From a virus, in IMG/VR virus record IMGVR_UViG_3300048588_000476, positions 1 through 64,000 of that record: a DNA stretch of 64,000 bases; one strand, given 5' to 3'. The position numbers and the translations under genes are program-made. Of this stretch, positions 33,680 through 41,737 are shown in pieces (position 1 is the first letter of the stretch; the number at the start of each line of letters is the position of its first letter). The notes under the pieces are model-generated. The model was given only the letters and a program-made list of their open reading frames with translations, was not told the DNA's origin and searched no databases.

Positions 33680-34933
33680 CTACAGCACTTCCGCAGCTCG
33701 GACCACCTCTCCCGCTGTATAGTCCGCGCTTGAAGCAACAGCGCCCGAGGGCGTGGAAAGCAGTGCAATCGCGGACTGGTGACCTTCGGCGATGTCGATG
33801 CCCATGGCGCCCGTTGCGTACGAAGGTACCGCAAGTTGATCTTCCGTCAGGTTCTTAACCTGCCCGCCTACCGCGCCCCGAACGAATCCACGCTCCGAAA
33901 ACCACATGACGTCGGTAGAATCCACTACCTGCGTCACCGCGCCTTCGACCGCCTTATACGGCAACACTTCTCGCCGACGCACGTCTTCGGTACCTACCCC
34001 ACTGTAGAAGTAGGTACGCTCCGCGGAGATGTACAGCCCGTCCGGCACCGCTGCCAGCAGCGTGACCCGCTGGGGGTGCATGAAGAAGCTACCGACATTG
34101 TCCGCCAGATTGTAATTTAGCGGGTCGGTATGCCACACCATGCTGCCGGACGCGATATAGATGATACCGTTCAGGTACGTCAGCAACTGCCCGGGTGGGG
34201 GCGGGCTGTTGAACTGCGTGCGCAACGGTGCCCCGTTCGCAAAAAAGCCTGACAGAAGTACGGTAGTCTGCCCCACCGGTACATCCGTCTGCCGGTAATA
34301 TACTTTGCCGTCGATGTTGGTTACATACACCCGGACATGCGTGACCCGGCTATCTGTGGGTTGTGGAATGCTGGTAACCCGAATCGTCGGCGTGTCGCCA
34401 CACAACACCGTTGTGTGTGGCCCCGCCCCAGATTCTTCTCCGGTAGCGGTCACAAACGTACATGTTACGTTGTACAGCCGGTCGAGCGTCTCGACTACTG
34501 TGCCAAAACAAAACGGGGCTGTGGTGGGCACGGCGATACCCCACGGGGCATACACGTCCGCCGCCGTGATCTTGCCGTTGATCTGCTCATTCGAGAAGAA
34601 GATTTCGCCGTTGACAGTGACGTACGACAGGCGCGCGCCCAGCCGTGTATCGGTCAGCAGTTCGATCGGGAGGAGGTCACTTCGGCACATGTAGAGCGTA
34701 TCCGCATCCGCCCACACCATGCGCTCGTCGTCCGCATACAGGCTGTGCGCCCCGGGGAGCGCCAAGAGCTGCTGCACTCCCTTGCGGGACACCACCTTGC
34801 CGCTGGTTCGAATGTCGACGTTGACTGCGTCGCGAAGGGAACCGTCAGGGACGTCGTGGTCCGGCGCCCGATTGTTCACTCCTTTCGGCCAGCCTCGATA
34901 CGTTGCCCGGCCTGTGAACTGATCGAGTTCCAT
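33680..34933 (-). CDS. Putative tail (nozzle-type) protein
   Basis: 417 residues from ATG 34933, which shares one base with the preceding stop (TAATG). The N-terminal F-T-G-R-A-T-Y-R-G-W-P-K-G-V-N-N-R and D-G-S-L-R-D-A-V-N-V-D are typical of large podophage tail proteins with a beta-propeller. Upstream in-frame sequence to 35308 is shadow. Together with the adaptor gene upstream this suggests the tail stub; assignment by pattern and position. Confidence 0.6.
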   Translation of the reverse strand: MELDQFTGRATYRGWPKGVNNRAPDHDVPDGSLRDAVNVDIRTSGKVVSRKGVQQLLALPGAHSLYADDERMVWADADTLYMCRSDLLPIELLTDTRLGARLSYVTVNGEIFFSNEQINGKITAADVYAPWGIAVPTTAPFCFGTVVETLDRLYNVTCTFVTATGEESGAGPHTTVLCGDTPTIRVTSIPQPTDSRVTHVRVYVTNIDGKVYYRQTDVPVGQTTVLLSGFFANGAPLRTQFNSPPPPGQLLTYLNGIIYIASGSMVWHTDPLNYNLADNVGSFFMHPQRVTLLAAVPDGLYISAERTYFYSGVGTEDVRRREVLPYKAVEGAVTQVVDSTDVMWFSERGFVRGAVGGQVKNLTEDQLAVPSYATGAMGIDIAEGHQSAIALLSTPSGAVASSADYTAGEVVRAAEVL

Positions 34934-35694
34934 TACCGACTCCAGCGAAAGGCGCCATTCCCCAAGGAAAAGCCATGCGGCGCAAAGGTACGGCGTGCCG
35001 CGTCTTGCATGGCTTTTTTCACACAGGCATCGAACGCAATCTTGTGTTTCTCGGCGGCAGTCGCGTCCCCGCCATCGGCGTCGTGGTTGGAGTACGCCCG
35101 GTACGCCGCCCAGTTGAGGATGTCCAGATGGTAATCCTCGGGGATCTCCAGCTCGGCATCTTCGTTGTCGAGCGTCAGGGGCTCCAGCGGGAGCCGCGAG
35201 ACCCGAAGGTACAGCACGTTCCCCGCCTCGTCCGTGGACGGCTTGGGGTACACCCGGAGCGTGATGGGGGTGTTCGGCCCGCCCTGCAATTCCTCGTCCA
35301 CCGTCCACGCCCGGGGGCGTCCGGGGGCCAGCTCGGACGCCGTGTTGACGTCGAAGAACTGATCCTGCGTGGCACCCACGTAGGTGTCCAGCCGCGTGTG
35401 GGATGCACGGGGGAGGTCCACGGCGTCTGTGTGGTACCGCACAGAGCGCACCGACAGCGCCGCGGGGTTCAGCGGGTAGAGCGTCACCCCCGGCTGCAGG
35501 AACACCTGCGTCAGCTCAGGCGTGGTGGCGTCCCAGATGATCAGCGTCTCGCGAGCAAATCGCCGGTATGCCTCGTTGATGTACCGCGCCAGCGTGACAT
35601 CTGACCACAGACGATCATCATCCCCCGCAAGCAACGAGGAGTTGTCGCGGAGGATGTTGGTTCGAAGCTCGTCGAGAAGCTCGCGAAAGATCAC
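34933..35694 (-). CDS. Putative head-tail adaptor protein
   Basis: 253 residues. N-terminal helix F-R-E-L-L-D-E-L-R, then W-S-D-V-T-L-A-R-Y-I-N-E-A-Y-R-R-F, a pattern found in phage adaptor proteins between portal and tail. C-terminal W-A-A-Y-R-A-Y-S-N-H-D-A-D helix matches the same class. Position between capsid and tail genes agrees. Confidence 0.68.
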   Translation of the reverse strand: MIFRELLDELRTNILRDNSSLLAGDDDRLWSDVTLARYINEAYRRFARETLIIWDATTPELTQVFLQPGVTLYPLNPAALSVRSVRYHTDAVDLPRASHTRLDTYVGATQDQFFDVNTASELAPGRPRAWTVDEELQGGPNTPITLRVYPKPSTDEAGNVLYLRVSRLPLEPLTLDNEDAELEIPEDYHLDILNWAAYRAYSNHDADGGDATAAEKHKIAFDACVKKAMQDAARRTFAPHGFSLGNGAFRWSR

Positions 35695-36020
35695 AGTGCG
35701 TTGATGTCCCGTTCGACGATGCGGTACGGGAAGCGGGGGCGGTCACGAAACCCGACGATCTGCTCGTTCTCGTCCAGCACCGGCACCGACGTCACTGCAC
35801 TGTCGAGCACGCCGAGAATCTCGACCGGCACATCAGCCTCTTCGCCAGACCGTAGCACATACGACCGGCCGTTGACCCCGATAAACTGCCCAGAGGGCGG
35901 AATCTCCGCGTTGTCCGCCAGCACGATACGCACCCGTCGTTTGTCCGGGGGCTGCGTTGCGGTGTCCACCTTGGACTGGTCAACTTTGGCTACCGGCGAG
36001 GGCTTCTTGTCGAGTTCCAT
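35691..36020 (-). CDS. Small virion-region protein
   Basis: 109 residues from ATG 36020, with one base shared with the preceding stop. Lys-rich N-terminus, then a beta-rich domain (R-R-V-R-I-V-L-A-D-N-A-E-I; V-N-G-R-S-Y-V-L-R-S-G-E). ATGA overlap with the adaptor gene. Function unknown. Confidence 0.6.
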   Translation of the reverse strand: MELDKKPSPVAKVDQSKVDTATQPPDKRRVRIVLADNAEIPPSGQFIGVNGRSYVLRSGEEADVPVEILGVLDSAVTSVPVLDENEQIVGFRDRPRFPYRIVERDINAL

Positions 36021-36280
36021 CACTTCCCCTTCACTGCGTGTGTGAAAGCCGTATCGTACTCGTCTTCATCATCCATGGGGTGAAGCTCCGGAATTTTGGT
36101 CTCCAGAAACTTCAACATGGACTTGATGTCGGTGAATGCGTACCCCTTCCACGGGTCCTGATACGGCAGGTATTTTCCGTTCTTCTGCGGGTTTCGATTG
36201 GCTTCCCGAATGGTCGAGTCGACGATCTCGACCTCGTATCCATTCTCCAGCTTTTCGATCTTGAGAATGCAGTTGTCCAT
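36020..36280 (-). CDS. Small hypothetical protein
   Basis: 86 residues from ATG 36280, preceded by GGAG. An acidic protein with a beta start (C-I-L-K-I-E-K-L-E-N-G-Y-E-V-E-I-V) and a helix (K-S-M-L-K-F-L-E-T-K-I). Separated from the capsid-side gene by a stable hairpin. Confidence 0.6.
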   Translation of the reverse strand: MDNCILKIEKLENGYEVEIVDSTIREANRNPQKNGKYLPYQDPWKGYAFTDIKSMLKFLETKIPELHPMDDEDEYDTAFTHAVKGK

Positions 36281-36294
36281 TGGGGGCTCCACGA

Positions 36295-36320
36295 ACAACA
36301 GGGGCCGAAGCCCCTGTTGT
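36295..36320 (-). terminator. Strong intergenic hairpin between capsid-decoration and small genes
   Basis: An 11-bp perfect stem (ACAACAGGGGC) closed by a four-base loop; on the minus-strand RNA the loop is UUCG. No U-run follows, so it may attenuate transcription or stabilise the upstream mRNA rather than terminate fully. Confidence 0.55.
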
Positions 36321-36321
36321 C

Positions 36322-36786
36322 TTAGCCTTCCATCATGATGTACAGCGTGGCGCTCGCCGGAACCATGGTGGCCCCGAGCCGGACCGTGCCCACCCCAAGC
36401 GACTCCCCGATCGGGGGGTTGCCCAACGTGGACGCCGCAGGGGTCGTGGCGTTGACAGACACCAAGCTGCCGTCATTCGAGAAGCCAACCAGCACGTCGC
36501 CGGAAGCCACCACGATGTTGGTGCCGGATGCCGCCACCAGAACGCCGCCAGAGGTCGGATGCGAACGGGTGCCCGCAGTGATCGTGCGGATGAAGTGGTT
36601 CGCCGGCATACCCTCGAACCACTCGTACTCTGCGAGGTTCGTGAGGTCGGCCACAACGATGTGGGACGGCTGGAACCCGACATTGAAGATCGTCGGAGCA
36701 GCGGTCGCAGCGGTGGTGGTGAAGGTGAAGTGCGCCAGATTCGGCACGCCCATTTGCTGGGAACCAGCGGTTCGAGTACCTGCCAT
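36322..36786 (-). CDS. Putative capsid decoration/structural protein
   Basis: 154 residues, beta-rich and Ala/Thr/Val-rich (G-G-V-L-V-A-A-S-G-T-N-I-V-V-A-S-G-D-V-L-V), lying immediately after the major capsid gene and set off by hairpins on both sides. Size and place suit a decoration or stabilising protein. Family not certain. Confidence 0.6.
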   Translation of the reverse strand: MAGTRTAGSQQMGVPNLAHFTFTTTAATAAPTIFNVGFQPSHIVVADLTNLAEYEWFEGMPANHFIRTITAGTRSHPTSGGVLVAASGTNIVVASGDVLVGFSNDGSLVSVNATTPAASTLGNPPIGESLGVGTVRLGATMVPASATLYIMMEG

Positions 36787-36809
36787 GGTGAGTCTCCTGA
36801 TTCGTGACC

Positions 36810-36831
36810 GGGGAGCGGATCACCGCTCCCC
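36810..36831 (-). terminator. Hairpin after the major capsid gene
   Basis: GGGGAGCGG-atca-CCGCTCCCC, 9-bp stem, nine bases after the capsid stop. No U-run. It could be a partial terminator that keeps capsid transcript levels above those of downstream genes. Confidence 0.55.
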
Positions 36832-36839
36832 GTAGGGCA

Positions 36840-37913
36840 TTACGCCGTTGCAGCGACCTCGACCCGTGCCATCCACGCGTCATTGAGAATCACCGTCGCC
36901 TGATACGTCTTCCAGCCCACCGTACCGCGCTGCGCCAGCGGATCGCCGGGAGCGGGCTTCGGATTGACCACCATGGGCGTCAGGCTGGTCTTGCCCTTCA
37001 GGGGCACGATGCCGTATGCGTCACGGGCGAAGATCAGGATCGGGTACACGTCCGCGGCCAAGCCGCCAGTCGAACGCATCGTGCCGGGCGTACCGCCAGC
37101 GTTGATCCACGGCGTCGCCACCGTGGTGCTGATATAGCGCACCTGCTCCACCGTGCCGATCTCGTTCTCCCACGGGGTGTGATGGGGGCCGTAATCCGCC
37201 ACCTTCACGAAGCCCGTGATGCCCCGAATGTCGCTTTCGAGGTCGGGGTGCACGATCGCCACGTAGCTGGCTTCCACCGACTTGGTGTTGAAGTCAGGGG
37301 TCGACGCAATGATGCTGGTGATCTTCTTCGCGTTCTGCCGGTTGAGCTGCGTGGTGACCTGACGCTGAAGCGCCAGCCCCGCTGCCCCGGTGTACGCCGT
37401 GTTGACCGCCGTGGTCGCCGTACCATTGGCGAAGTAGACGTTCGTGCCTGCCTTCAGCACGTTGTACCGCAGCGTCTCCACCGTCAGCGCGGCCGACTCG
37501 CCCAGCACTTCCGTGGCTGCCTGCAGCACTTGGTCTTCGTGGGTGTCCATCACCACGTCGGTGATGGTCGTGAAATCGCCGTACTGCTGGATCGTCACCG
37601 TGTAGTCGGTGTTCGCCAGCTTGCGACCGGCCGGCGTGACGCCTTCCGTCAACGGCGTGGTCGACAGCGGGATGCCCCAAGCGGGACGGTCCGGGGACGC
37701 GCCACCCACCGCCGTGCCTGCCCCGGCAGCGCCGGTCGAGCCCGCGAGGTAGTAGCGCCGGAACTTGGCGACCTTGGTCGCATTCGTCGGGAGGGGGTAC
37801 GTCTGGCCGAACTTCTCGAACGCGAGGTACGGCATGCCGCGCTTGAGCAGCTGGGTCACCGCGTACGCGGCGGTTCGGGGAGAGATGTCCCCGTAAACAG
37901 TGGTCGCTGCCAT
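36840..37913 (-). CDS. Major capsid protein, N4-gp56 family
   Basis: 357 residues. The N-terminal pattern A-A-Y-A-V-T-Q-L-L-K-R-G-M-P-Y-L-A-F-E-K-F-G-Q, followed by P-L-P-T-N-A-T-K-V-A-K-F-R-R-Y, is the signature of the N4-gp56 capsid family of podophages, with HK97 fold. The length fits. Preceded by the scaffold-like gene and flanked by hairpins, as expected for the most abundant virion protein. Confidence 0.92.
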   Translation of the reverse strand: MAATTVYGDISPRTAAYAVTQLLKRGMPYLAFEKFGQTYPLPTNATKVAKFRRYYLAGSTGAAGAGTAVGGASPDRPAWGIPLSTTPLTEGVTPAGRKLANTDYTVTIQQYGDFTTITDVVMDTHEDQVLQAATEVLGESAALTVETLRYNVLKAGTNVYFANGTATTAVNTAYTGAAGLALQRQVTTQLNRQNAKKITSIIASTPDFNTKSVEASYVAIVHPDLESDIRGITGFVKVADYGPHHTPWENEIGTVEQVRYISTTVATPWINAGGTPGTMRSTGGLAADVYPILIFARDAYGIVPLKGKTSLTPMVVNPKPAPGDPLAQRGTVGWKTYQATVILNDAWMARVEVAATA

Positions 37914-37937
37914 GGATCAGACTCCTTGTGTCATCGG

Positions 37938-38792
37938 TTACTTGACCGCGGCTTTGGCGAATTCCTCGAACGCGCCATCAAAATCGTTCGGGTCCGCCGC
38001 CGTCGTCGGCGCAGTTCTTCGGGATGGCACCGCCTTGAGTCGCTCGGCCGCTTTGTTGGCTGCGGGGGGTGCTGCTGGTGACGCAGAATTTACCACAGTG
38101 CCAGCCGGTTTCAAGCCCTTTGCTTCCTTGTACATCGAAATAAGGTCCGAGACCTCTTCCGCCGTGCCCTCGTCCACCACCGTCTGGAACGCTTTCTTGC
38201 GAGCCGGAGACTGTTCGCCCACCCACGCGATCACGTCGTCGTAGACCGCGTCGTAGTCCGCATGCGCTGCTGTGATGGCGGTCATGTGCTCGTCGACATC
38301 TGCCGTCTCCAGCCGCGAGCGCAAATCCACGATGGTGTCCTGCAGCGGCTTCACGTACGCCTGCACCTGCCCGAACACGTAGTTCAGCAGCCTGTAATTA
38401 TCCGCCTTGCGCCGCACCTCTTCCGCCGCTGCAATCTCCGGCCAATCCTTGAGGTAGCCATCCACCATCTCCCGCTCAGCGTCGGACAGCGCCAGCTCGG
38501 TCGGTGTGGGTTCCGGCGTGGGCTCGGGGGTCGGCTCCGGTGTCGGCTCCGGCGTTGCTGCCTTGCGCAACTCTTCCCGGAACGCCTTCAGCTCGTCAGC
38601 AAACGACGTCTCTGTGGGCTCGGGCGTAGGTTCCGGGGTCGGCTCCGGTGTCGGCTCGGGCGTGGGCTCCGGTGTCGGCTCGGGCGTGGGCTCCGGTGTC
38701 GGCTCGGGCGCACTGGCCTCGTTGAATGCTGCGTCGAATTGCTCGTCCGCCGTCAGTTCGGGTGCCGGAGCTGCGTCAAGTTTCGGGTCCAT
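37938..38792 (-). CDS. Scaffold-like protein with Pro-Thr-Pro-Glu repeats
   Basis: 284 residues, acidic. Two tracts of E-P-T-P repeats (about residues 29-61 and 80-97) surround a short helix (F-A-D-E-L-K-A-F-R-E-E-L). The rest is helical (about 100-250) with a C-terminal acidic/aromatic segment (F-D-G-A-F-E-E-F-A-K-A). Position directly upstream of the capsid gene and overall character fit a scaffolding protein. The repeats probably form a stiff extended rod. Encoded by 12-bp or longer DNA repeats. Confidence 0.7.
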   Translation of the reverse strand: MDPKLDAAPAPELTADEQFDAAFNEASAPEPTPEPTPEPTPEPTPEPTPEPTPEPTPEPTETSFADELKAFREELRKAATPEPTPEPTPEPTPEPTPTELALSDAEREMVDGYLKDWPEIAAAEEVRRKADNYRLLNYVFGQVQAYVKPLQDTIVDLRSRLETADVDEHMTAITAAHADYDAVYDDVIAWVGEQSPARKKAFQTVVDEGTAEEVSDLISMYKEAKGLKPAGTVVNSASPAAPPAANKAAERLKAVPSRRTAPTTAADPNDFDGAFEEFAKAAVK

Positions 38793-38798
38793 GTATCC

Positions 38799-40361
38799 TC
38801 AGCGTGATTGCACGGCCCATGGGCCGATGTTTGGGGGTATTGAGTACCGACGATTGTACCTGTCTCTGGCGCCTTGGACATGCGCTCCAGCCCGCCATGT
38901 GGGGGAGTCGGGCTTGAGGCCGAGCCATGGCTTCGCGGGGTCGATGAAGAGGGGGTCGGACGTGATGTTGTTCGCGCCCATCGTGTGGTTGACGGCAGCC
39001 GCCATGCCGAAGAAGCAGTTGTTGTTCTCCAGCGTCCATGCGTCCACGGTGTCGAACACCGACACTCCGGCCCCGGTGAAGATGTTGTTCCTGACGGCCA
39101 CGTTCGCGCGATCGGCCAAGGTGCCGAGGTAGCAGCCGTAGTCGAGGCAGTTCACGAACGCGTTGTTCGAGAACCAGCACCCGGCCTGATTGGGTAGGGG
39201 CGTGCCGATCAGCAGTCCGCCCTTGAGGCCGAACCCTACGTTCCCCCAGAACCGACAGTTCACAGAATCGAGGAGCATCAGCAGGAAGCCGGAGTTGAAC
39301 ACGGCGGGCTTGCCGAAGTTGCGCACGCCGACGTTGCCGTAGATGTCGCAGTTGTCGCACCCGTGATCTATCAGCACAGAACACGCGTCGATCGTGGTCG
39401 TCGTGAGGTCTTCGAAGTAGTTGCAGAAGATCTGGTACTCACCATAGAAGGCGTTCACGCCGCCCACTGCGCCAGCGACTCTATTTGCCACGTTGAAAGA
39501 CACGTCGTTCGGACCGAACCCGGGCGTCGTCGATCTCCGGAACCCGTCCACGGCGATGCACCCACCCATGCCAGCCGTGACGAGCGACTCGCCGCAGTCC
39601 TCGAACGTGTTGAACCGGATCTTCACGCCAGACCCCACGCCCCACGCGTCCGTCTTGTGCTTGATCTCCATGCACAGACCGCGCGTCCCGACGAACCGGT
39701 TGCGCTCGATGACGAGGTCGTTCATCGCCACCGTCGTTCCTGCTATGCCACGGAAGTGAATCAGCGCCCTGCCAGCGGTGGATCCGTTGAACAGGTTGTT
39801 TCTGATCGTGAGGCGGGAGAGGCTGTTCGTTGTGCCACCAGTCCCGTTGTAGAACGACAGATTGGCACCGGTCCCGGGGTCGGAGCCGCCGTTACCGAGA
39901 AACGTGTTGCCCTCGATCAGGATGTCCGCATGGTTCTGCCCGGTCGCGACCGAAAAACTGATGGCGGAAGACGAGACCATCCGCAGCGTGTTGTAGAGAT
40001 ACGCGCAGTTGGTCGCAGACGCCTGCACGAAGATCAGGCTGGAGCTTCCTCCGGTGATATCGAGGTCTCGGAAGATGGTGAACGCCCTGGTGCTATTCAG
40101 GAAGTTGGCGCCAGAGAAGACGATTCGTCCGGGGTCGGGCGCATAGGCTCCCGTAATGATCACCGGGGACGCGAGTGTGCCGCCATGTGCGCCCGGGGTA
40201 AGGGTGGCCGCGATCGACCAGAGCCCGCAGACATATAGCGTCGAGCCCGCAGTCAGCGCGGCCCACGAGATCGAGGCCCAGCCTTGGTAGGCGTTGGCGT
40301 ACGAACTGCCGGAGTTGTTCCCGCCGTGCGATGCGTCAGGTCTAACGTACAGGTCTGGCAT
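38799..40361 (-). CDS. Right-handed beta-helix tailspike-like protein
   Basis: 520 residues. Repeated short strands with N-x-x-x-(I/L) and N-N-x-F/N-N-x-C patterns (I-R-N-N-L-F-N-G-S; V-R-N-N-I-F-T-G; E-N-N-N-C-F-F) are those of a parallel beta-helix, as in phage tailspikes and pectate-lyase-type proteins. It ends in N-I-G-P-W-A-V-Q-S. No signal peptide. Probable surface tailspike or depolymerase. ATG overlaps the stop of the next gene. Confidence 0.75.
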   Translation of the reverse strand: MPDLYVRPDASHGGNNSGSSYANAYQGWASISWAALTAGSTLYVCGLWSIAATLTPGAHGGTLASPVIITGAYAPDPGRIVFSGANFLNSTRAFTIFRDLDITGGSSSLIFVQASATNCAYLYNTLRMVSSSAISFSVATGQNHADILIEGNTFLGNGGSDPGTGANLSFYNGTGGTTNSLSRLTIRNNLFNGSTAGRALIHFRGIAGTTVAMNDLVIERNRFVGTRGLCMEIKHKTDAWGVGSGVKIRFNTFEDCGESLVTAGMGGCIAVDGFRRSTTPGFGPNDVSFNVANRVAGAVGGVNAFYGEYQIFCNYFEDLTTTTIDACSVLIDHGCDNCDIYGNVGVRNFGKPAVFNSGFLLMLLDSVNCRFWGNVGFGLKGGLLIGTPLPNQAGCWFSNNAFVNCLDYGCYLGTLADRANVAVRNNIFTGAGVSVFDTVDAWTLENNNCFFGMAAAVNHTMGANNITSDPLFIDPAKPWLGLKPDSPTWRAGAHVQGARDRYNRRYSIPPNIGPWAVQSR

Positions 40362-41737
40362 CAGTACCTCCCTTCTGCAAACGCACCCACCGGCACGCGC
40401 GCTGGATCAAGACGACGGCCACCCATGAGCCGCACGCCTTGGGCGTACACACCAGCGTTGCCGAGCGGATTGAGCATGGGCACGCCGTCGATGCCGAACG
40501 GAACAAGCAGCTCGCCGCGAGACCTTGTGTATCGAGACCACTGGATCGGGCGAGACCCGACCCCGAGCGCCGGGGTCGCTACGATGCCCTGGACGAACAG
40601 CCCAACGTCTTCGAAGTAGTTGTTGCTCTCCACCTGTCCCGCATTCTCCGCGAGGCGGATGCCGATTTCATACCCGCGGATCAGGTTGTTCATCACCACA
40701 TTGCCGGAGTGCCCGCTCTCGCACTGGATCGCCTTCTGGTTCAGGGCGCCGATGTTGGCAACCGAGTTGATGAACGTGTTGTTGATGACGCGAGAACCGT
40801 TCGCTTCGCACCACACCCCGAAGTGCTGCCCCTCGCATCCTGTATTCATAAACAGATTGCCGGTGATCGACGACGGGGAGAAGGCGCGAATCTGGAACAG
40901 CGCGTCGATGAAGATGTTGCCGTAGATGATTGCCGGTTTGTTTGTGTAGATGCCCTGCACGGCGCCGTTGCCACCGATGATGGTGTTCCCGTAGACAAGT
41001 CGGGGGGCAATGCCGGTCCCGGACGCGGAGTCGAAGATGATGACTTGCTTGCCGACGTTGAGGCGTCCATCCATGTAGTTGTTTCGAACGACCGCACCCG
41101 CATCATCGCTCGACCCGTTGATGCAGTCGGAGAGGTTGCGCCCATCCGTATTCATCCGCCAGATGCGGTTCTCCTCAATCAGAACATCCCAGCCGTGCCA
41201 GATGATCCCGTCGGTGCAGATGTTCCAGATGTTGCAGTTCCGAACGACGTTGCCCCGCCCGCGCAAGCTGATTCCGTTGTTGAAGTCAGTGCCGGGGATA
41301 CCATCGTGAATGTTGCACCGCTCGATCACGATCTCCATCGGGAAACTGTGTTCTACCGGAGACACCGCGGCCGTGATTGCATTGCACACCGACGAGCCGT
41401 TGCCGATGTTCGAGACATCGAAATCCTGGATGTTCCAGAACCCAACCCTGTTCGCGAGGTTGATCCCAAACTGCGTGGCCCCGTTGCCGACGACGACGGC
41501 CTTGTTACGCGTCGGATTTCCTGTTCCTATCTCGTAGGACCGCAGCGTCTTGCGTGCCGCGGCAGTACCGGAGACGTTCGGGTTGAGCGCGTTCCCCACG
41601 CCGCCGACCAGCGGCGCCCCCTCGACTTGCGCAAAGTCGTCGTCCGACGACCAGTTCATGCCTGCCCATGTGTTTTTGGGGTCGAGCAGCGTGCCCGCCC
41701 CGTTGGACGCCGCGGTCGGATTGACGAACACTGTCAT
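40361..41737 (-). CDS. Second right-handed beta-helix tailspike-like protein
   Basis: 458 residues. Beta-helix pattern with many N-N/G-N turns (V-R-N-C-N-I-W-N-I-C; V-Y-G-N-T-I-I-G-G-N; V-I-N-N-T-F-I-N-S-V). Distinct from the neighbour at 38799 but of the same fold. N-terminus V-N-P-T-A-A-S-N-G-A-G-T-L-L-D-P resembles the same capping segment. The last ~60 residues are less repetitive. The two may decorate the same tail; receptor or polysaccharide binding is the likely role. Confidence 0.75.
   Translation of the reverse strand: MTVFVNPTAASNGAGTLLDPKNTWAGMNWSSDDDFAQVEGAPLVGGVGNALNPNVSGTAAARKTLRSYEIGTGNPTRNKAVVVGNGATQFGINLANRVGFWNIQDFDVSNIGNGSSVCNAITAAVSPVEHSFPMEIVIERCNIHDGIPGTDFNNGISLRGRGNVVRNCNIWNICTDGIIWHGWDVLIEENRIWRMNTDGRNLSDCINGSSDDAGAVVRNNYMDGRLNVGKQVIIFDSASGTGIAPRLVYGNTIIGGNGAVQGIYTNKPAIIYGNIFIDALFQIRAFSPSSITGNLFMNTGCEGQHFGVWCEANGSRVINNTFINSVANIGALNQKAIQCESGHSGNVVMNNLIRGYEIGIRLAENAGQVESNNYFEDVGLFVQGIVATPALGVGSRPIQWSRYTRSRGELLVPFGIDGVPMLNPLGNAGVYAQGVRLMGGRRLDPARVPVGAFAEGRY

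Noticed and set aside
38506-39132. Plus-strand ORF of G-S-G-V repeats
   Set aside because: Antisense reading of the E-P-T-P repeats in the scaffold-like gene.
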